From positions 1 through 18,248 of the forward strand of contig CAZIWX010000049.1 in assembly GCA_964543125.1 (NCBI GenBank): DNA of 18,248 nt, written 5' to 3'. The notes below the pieces were generated by a model. That model ran no database searches and had not been told where the DNA came from. It saw nothing but the letters and a program-made list of their open reading frames with translations. The translations under genes were made by a program, and so were the position numbers. This document shows positions 14,022-18,248 of the stretch, piece after piece (positions within the stretch are counted from its first letter, which is position 1; each line of letters starts with the position of its first letter). This DNA comes from CAZIWX01 sp964543125. GTDB taxonomy: Bacteria; Fidelibacterota; UBA8477.

Positions 14022-15365
14022 ATGTCTCAGGTGACCATAGTGCCTCCCCGGGCCAAAATCACAAAGACCACTCCCTATAAAGTAGCGGATATCAAGCTCG
14101 CTGATTTTGGACGCAAGGAAATCAGCATAGCCGAAGTTGAGATGCCGGGCCTCATGGCCTTACGCAAACGCTACGCAGTACAAAAACCCTTGCAAGGGGC
14201 CCGCATTTCCGGATGTATTCACATGACCATCCAAACCGCGGTTTTAGTGGAAACCCTGGTAGAGCTGGGCGCCGAAGTGCGTTGGTCAAGCTGTAATATT
14301 TTTTCGACCCAGGATCACGCTGCCGCGGCGCTTGCGGCGAAGGGTATTCCCGTGTTTGCCTGGAAAGGTGAAACGGAAGAAGAATACTGGTGGTGCGTCG
14401 ATCAAACCCTGGCTTGGCCGGATGGGAAAAGTCCCAACTTGTTGTTAGATGATGGTGGTGATTTGACCTTGGTAGTACATCGGGATCACCCCGAATTTTG
14501 GGAAAGCATCAAGGGAGTCTCCGAGGAAACTACAACAGGCGTGCATCGACTATATCAGATGATGGAGAATGGGGAATTGAAATTCCCGGCCATCAATGTG
14601 AATGATTCGGTAACCAAAAGCAAATTTGATAATTTGTACGGCTGTCGTGAATCCCTGGCGGATGGCATCAAACGCGCCACGGATGTGATGATGGCCGGGA
14701 AAACCGTCGTCGTGGCTGGCTATGGCGATGTAGGTAAAGGTTGCGCACAGTCCATGGGCGGATTTGGGGCCCGGGTCCTGATTACGGAAATCGATCCGAT
14801 TTGCGCCCTCCAGGCAGCCATGGAAGGCTACCAGGTTGTCACCATGGACGAAGCCTGTGCGGTGGGCGATATCTTTGTAACGGCCACGGGGAATTGTGAT
14901 GTCATTACGGCCAGGCAGATGGCGCAAATGAAAGATCAGGCCATTGTGTGCAATATCGGTCACTTCGATTTGGAAATCGATGTGGCCGGTCTGGTAAATA
15001 ATCCTAATATCCGGGAAGAAAACATCAAGCCGCAGGTAGATAAATTCATCTTTCAGGATGGACACTCGATCATTTTACTTTCGCGGGGCCGCCTGGTCAA
15101 CCTGGGGAATGCCACGGGACATCCCAGCTTTGTTATGAGCAATTCTTTCACGAATCAGGTGTTGGCCCAGTTGGCCCTGTGGGAAAATGACGGCCGGTAT
15201 GAATCGGGCAAAGTTTATGTGCTGCCCAAAGAGCTGGATGAAGAAGTAGCACGGTTGCATCTGGAAAAGCTGGATGTGCACTTGACCCAATTGACCGAAA
15301 AACAGGCCAGGTATTTGGGAATCAAACGCGAAGGTCCCTATAAACCGGATTACTATCGCTATTAA
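14022..15365 (+). CDS. ahcY: Adenosylhomocysteinase (S-adenosylhomocysteine hydrolase)
   Basis: This 447-residue NAD-dependent enzyme splits S-adenosylhomocysteine to adenosine and homocysteine, relieving product inhibition of methyltransferases. It shows signature 1, SSCNIFSTQDHAAAALA (from residue 89), and substrate residues in LLDDGGD (141-147), SEETTTG (167-173) and VTKSKFDN (197-204). Signature 2 is GKTVVVAGYGDVGKGCA (226-242), the NAD-binding glycine-rich loop, with the acidic NAD ribose contact in LITEIDP. NSFTNQVLAQLALW is also present. The C-terminus reads YKPDYYRY; the usual family ending is KPDHYRY, so the His before Tyr is replaced by Tyr here. There is no large bacterial-type insertion. 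It is closely coupled to metK and ends at a strong terminator. Confidence 0.97.
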   Translation: MSQVTIVPPRAKITKTTPYKVADIKLADFGRKEISIAEVEMPGLMALRKRYAVQKPLQGARISGCIHMTIQTAVLVETLVELGAEVRWSSCNIFSTQDHAAAALAAKGIPVFAWKGETEEEYWWCVDQTLAWPDGKSPNLLLDDGGDLTLVVHRDHPEFWESIKGVSEETTTGVHRLYQMMENGELKFPAINVNDSVTKSKFDNLYGCRESLADGIKRATDVMMAGKTVVVAGYGDVGKGCAQSMGGFGARVLITEIDPICALQAAMEGYQVVTMDEACAVGDIFVTATGNCDVITARQMAQMKDQAIVCNIGHFDLEIDVAGLVNNPNIREENIKPQVDKFIFQDGHSIILLSRGRLVNLGNATGHPSFVMSNSFTNQVLAQLALWENDGRYESGKVYVLPKELDEEVARLHLEKLDVHLTQLTEKQARYLGIKREGPYKPDYYRY

Positions 15366-15390
15366 TAAGCGTTACAGGTTTTAATAAAAT

Positions 15391-15417
15391 GCCCGGTGTT
15401 GAACCGGGCGTTTTTTT
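15391..15417 (+). terminator. ahcY: Rho-independent terminator after metK-ahcY
   Basis: GCCCGGT (15391-15397) pairs with ACCGGGC (15403-15409) across a 5-nt loop and is followed by seven T residues (15411-15417). It lies 26 nt after the ahcY stop codon and is the first clear terminator after the one behind htrA, so it bounds the long housekeeping block. Confidence 0.92.
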
Positions 15418-15496
15418 GATGGATCACTTCAAAAATTGGTCAAATCCAGCCAATTTAAACAACTGAGTTGCAGGTTATTAGCCGTGAAGGTCATGC

Positions 15497-15526
15497 TTTA
15501 ATGCGGCGAAATTATTATTATCTTTG
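15497..15526 (+). promoter_or_regulatory. Bacteroidota-type promoter for the large lipoprotein gene
   Basis: TATCTTTG (15519-15526) is an exact match to the TAnnTTTG -7 element known from Bacteroidota. A TTTA (15497-15500), one base from the TTTG -33 element, lies 18-19 bp upstream. The predicted transcript would have a ~50-nt leader. The rest of 15418-15496 shows nothing recognisable. Confidence 0.55.
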
Positions 15527-15580
15527 TGACCAAGTTATTTCAATATGGGGCCGGCAGGTATCACGCGGGAGCGGAATTAA

Positions 15581-18248
15581 GTGTCAGCTATTTTAAAAAA
15601 GCCAAAAAAACACGGGGCGATCATTATATCGTTGCTGTTTTTGATTGCGGTGATGCAATGTGAATTCCGCCTGCCGGGGAAATTCCAGGCGCCATCCTGG
15701 AATCTGACCCTTACCATGCCGCTTCTCAATCAACGCTATGGTTTTGACGGATTGGTCGATACGGCCAATATGATCTATGTTTATGCCGATTCCGCCGATA
15801 CTAATTCCGACGGGATCTATGATGTTCCGGTGGATAGTGCGGCTGGAACCTATCCGGGTGGGATTTACCTCGCCGTGGAAGGGTTGCTGGATTCATTGAC
15901 GGTACCGGATAACATTTTCCGGGTACCCCGCCAATCTCCCCTCACCGTGGGTGTCGGTCCCGTTGCACTTGGTTCACAACTACCGGAAAGTATCCGGGTG
16001 GCGGTGGATAGTACCGTATACATGCTGGATATGATCGATCTGGGGTTTCAGGACCAAATCATCCAAATACCCAAGCAAACCTGTGCCAATCCGGATTCAA
16101 TTTTACAGGATACCATTCGATTTCGTTTCGGAAATAATCCTGGCGATCTGAATGCCAACCAGGATGTACTCATCCCGGGCTACACCCGTATTGACACCGC
16201 CACATTTTATTTGCCGATAGACACCCAGGATTTCATCGAACAATGTTCCGATACATTTGCTGTCTACCAGCAGGATACGAGTTTCACTATTACCGATACA
16301 ATTGATGTCCCCCGGACCGAATTGCCCCACGTTCGCCAAGCCGTGGGCATTTTACCGGATCCGGCTTTAATGAGTTCCGACAGCCCCATCGAAAGTTTTC
16401 AATCGGTAACCATCGGCTCCGGCAGTATTCGCTCAATCCTTTCCAATCAAATGCCCATTACGATCAATGATTACCAGTTGTTGGTGTACACAAAAAAAGC
16501 CAATGGCGATACCGTCACCCTGCATAATCAATTTTATAGTCAAATTACGCCCTATTTCTTGCCGGGCGAGGGATACGATAGTCTGGTAACGGATCTTACC
16601 GGGAAAACACTTTATGATAGCTTAATCGTTGAATTCCAAGGGTATATACCGGCAACCTCCGGTCAAGTCCTGAATTTTCTCCAAAGTATCAATCCGTATA
16701 TTCATTATGGATTTTCCGTGAGCATTAACGCCTTTCAAACCGCGGATGTGGTTTTTCGGGATATTTCTCAACCAACGGTGCTTCCGTTCAACACCACCAC
16801 GACCGCCGTTGATCCCGCAACCGGCGACAGCAGTACCTTTTCCGTGAGCCTTGTATCGGCCGAGATCAAGGATAGTATCGCTTCACCGGACACCAACCGG
16901 ATCATCCTGAGTTTTACCAATAAACTGGCTACGGATATTCAGTTGAACCTGCATTTGAAGAATTTTTATGCCAATGCTGATACGACCGGCTATATCATCC
17001 ATTCGATCAACATTCCGCAAAATACTTCCACGATCGATACGATGGTGCTCAATGGCTACATTCTCAGAAGTGCCAATGGTGTTGATCCGATCGATAGTTT
17101 ACAGGTGGAGACCGAAGTGATTATGGGATCCGGAGGTGTCACCACGCTTGATTTGACTCAGGATTCGCTGTCATTGAGCGGCGAAGTAGCGGTCCGCTCG
17201 ATTCAATTTCAGGATCTATCCGGTTACTTTGATTTGGGATTTACCCTCAGTAATCAATCGATTCCTATTAGCATGCCCGGATTCACCGGGATCAGTTTCG
17301 CGGATATTATCCTCACCCTGGATATTTATAATGAACTACAGGTTGAGCCTGGATTAGGCTTGATCGTTACCGGTATTAACGGTTCGGATACAGCCCACGT
17401 TAGATTGGACAAAGATTCGGTGACGGTTTCACCCGGATATGTGGGGTCCCCGACCCTCACCACACTGCGTGTTAACCGTAGTGCCGTAAGCAAGACAACC
17501 GACGGCGCCAGCACCGAAGTACAGCATTTTACAGGGGGTGATGCCATCACCGATTTATTCCGGATCGTGCCTACGGAAGTAACCGTTGGCGGCGCAGCCA
17601 AGATAGACCGAAATGGATTATCTACAATTTCACAAGGTGCGAAATTGTGGGGAACCTGGCGGGTGGAGGTGCCCTTCTATTTTGAAGTTGACTCGAACGG
17701 AGTTGAATTTTTACCGGGTCAATTCTCAAAAGTTGCACCCATTGACCTGGCGACGCGCGACAAATTGGTGGGCGCCGATTCGATTCCCGACCAATCAGAT
17801 ATGTTACAAAGTTCCCGCATGATCACGACCATCACCAACCAGTCCGGGTTAAATGGCGAATTGCAGCTAATCGTTTCCGATCTGAAATATTTCCCGTTTT
17901 ACAACTCAATCCAGAATAAAGTCCTGGTGAGTGCGGATTTAAACGACGACGGCAACATCGACACGCTTGACTTGAATCTGGATACCCTGATCATTCATCC
18001 CAATGTGCCTTTATTCAAGGTGCAACTGGCAGGTGGCACGGTTGATTCCACCAATGGAATTGTAATCTCCGGGGGCGCCGGCCAAGTCACCTTCGCCAAC
18101 TCAGCGGACTTCAATGTGCTGGATACCAATCCGGATTCAACCTATGGTAGCTTTATTCACCATCAATATGCTTATCTCGACACCTTCCGGTTGGCACGTG
18201 CCGAAAGCGATCAACCTTTCGTTAGTGTGGATGACGCCCTTCAGCGGC
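15581..18248 (+). CDS. Large putative exported lipoprotein of unknown function (3' partial)
   Basis: One reading frame stays open from the GTG at 15581 to the right edge (889 codons, no stop). An in-frame TAA at 15578-15580 directly precedes the GTG, and GGGAG (15567-15571) lies 9 nt upstream, so the start is well fixed. The N-terminus is a lipoprotein-like signal: basic KKPKKH, hydrophobic core IIISLLFLIAV, then Cys27 (VMQC; Gln at -1 is unusual for a lipobox). The mature protein begins with a PSWNLTLTMPLLNQRY segment and continues as a long series of beta-strand-rich segments rich in Asp, Thr and Ser, with few charged basic residues and only two more cysteines seen in the first third (168 and 222). 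A segment near residues 545-585 (SGYFDLGFTL...GFTGISFADIILTLDIYNEL) and a Ca-site-like DLNDDGNIDTLDL (~residues 787-799) stand out. I do not recognise a named family. A surface or outer-membrane-anchored scaffold is an inference. Confidence 0.85.
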   Translation, partial: MSAILKKPKKHGAIIISLLFLIAVMQCEFRLPGKFQAPSWNLTLTMPLLNQRYGFDGLVDTANMIYVYADSADTNSDGIYDVPVDSAAGTYPGGIYLAVEGLLDSLTVPDNIFRVPRQSPLTVGVGPVALGSQLPESIRVAVDSTVYMLDMIDLGFQDQIIQIPKQTCANPDSILQDTIRFRFGNNPGDLNANQDVLIPGYTRIDTATFYLPIDTQDFIEQCSDTFAVYQQDTSFTITDTIDVPRTELPHVRQAVGILPDPALMSSDSPIESFQSVTIGSGSIRSILSNQMPITINDYQLLVYTKKANGDTVTLHNQFYSQITPYFLPGEGYDSLVTDLTGKTLYDSLIVEFQGYIPATSGQVLNFLQSINPYIHYGFSVSINAFQTADVVFRDISQPTVLPFNTTTTAVDPATGDSSTFSVSLVSAEIKDSIASPDTNRIILSFTNKLATDIQLNLHLKNFYANADTTGYIIHSINIPQNTSTIDTMVLNGYILRSANGVDPIDSLQVETEVIMGSGGVTTLDLTQDSLSLSGEVAVRSIQFQDLSGYFDLGFTLSNQSIPISMPGFTGISFADIILTLDIYNELQVEPGLGLIVTGINGSDTAHVRLDKDSVTVSPGYVGSPTLTTLRVNRSAVSKTTDGASTEVQHFTGGDAITDLFRIVPTEVTVGGAAKIDRNGLSTISQGAKLWGTWRVEVPFYFEVDSNGVEFLPGQFSKVAPIDLATRDKLVGADSIPDQSDMLQSSRMITTITNQSGLNGELQLIVSDLKYFPFYNSIQNKVLVSADLNDDGNIDTLDLNLDTLIIHPNVPLFKVQLAGGTVDSTNGIVISGGAGQVTFANSADFNVLDTNPDSTYGSFIHHQYAYLDTFRLARAESDQPFVSVDDALQR

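Noticed and set aside
14550..15065. 171-codon open frame on the - strand inside ahcY
   Set aside because: Fully antisense to a strongly conserved gene; the composition is that of a shadow frame, with no start context or family resemblance.
17326..17822. Short open frames on both strands near the right end
   Set aside because: They overlap the long lipoprotein frame that stays open from 15581, and they have no start signals or recognisable features.

Overview
The window looks like chromosomal sequence from an uncultured bacterium of the FCB superphylum (the broad Bacteroidota / Calditrichota / Marinimicrobia / KSB1-like assemblage). Three things point there. The first gene ends in a type IX secretion (T9SS) type A sorting domain with a YPNPFNP core. 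Several intergenic regions carry promoter-like pairs of the form TTG-N19..21-TAnnTT(TG), which resemble the Bacteroidota housekeeping promoter. The window ends in a large, Asp/Thr/Ser-rich surface lipoprotein of a kind common in those phyla. The exact phylum cannot be fixed from the sequence alone. No tRNA, rRNA, CRISPR array, prophage or transposase gene was seen. Almost everything is on the + strand.

Region 1 (1-3400) is the cell-envelope end. It holds the C-terminal part of a secreted T9SS cargo protein, then a small secreted fibronectin-III-like protein with an unusual basic C-terminal tail, then an HtrA/Deg periplasmic serine protease with two PDZ domains. Each gene is followed by a hairpin terminator, so these look like separate transcription units.

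Region 2 (3401-3874) is non-coding. It contains a cluster of short GC-rich palindromes built on GGGGCT-GA-AGCCC type cores, bounded by an inverted repeat, and then a good promoter for the next gene.

Region 3 (3875-15365) is a long co-directional housekeeping block: mtnP (methylthioadenosine phosphorylase), ileS (a variant isoleucyl-tRNA synthetase), lspA (a divergent lipoprotein signal peptidase), rluD-type pseudouridine synthase, a XerC/D recombinase, hpf/raiA (ribosome hibernation), an MCE/MlaD lipid-transport protein, a sugar-nucleotide pyrophosphorylase, metK and ahcY. Junctions from ileS to the pyrophosphorylase are overlapping, abutting or at most about 40 nt, and no terminator is visible before the one after ahcY. 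The block combines translation and ribosome functions, envelope biogenesis and S-adenosylmethionine turnover: MetK makes SAM, AhcY clears S-adenosylhomocysteine and MtnP clears methylthioadenosine.

Region 4 (15366-18248) has a strong terminator, a TAnnTTTG promoter-like element and a large open reading frame that runs off the right edge (at least 889 codons). Because it has no stop codon inside the window it is easily missed by ORF calling. It encodes a probable exported lipoprotein of unrecognised function, and it is the most interesting object here, together with the C-terminal tail of the small secreted protein, the variant IleRS and LspA active-site regions, and the palindrome cluster.
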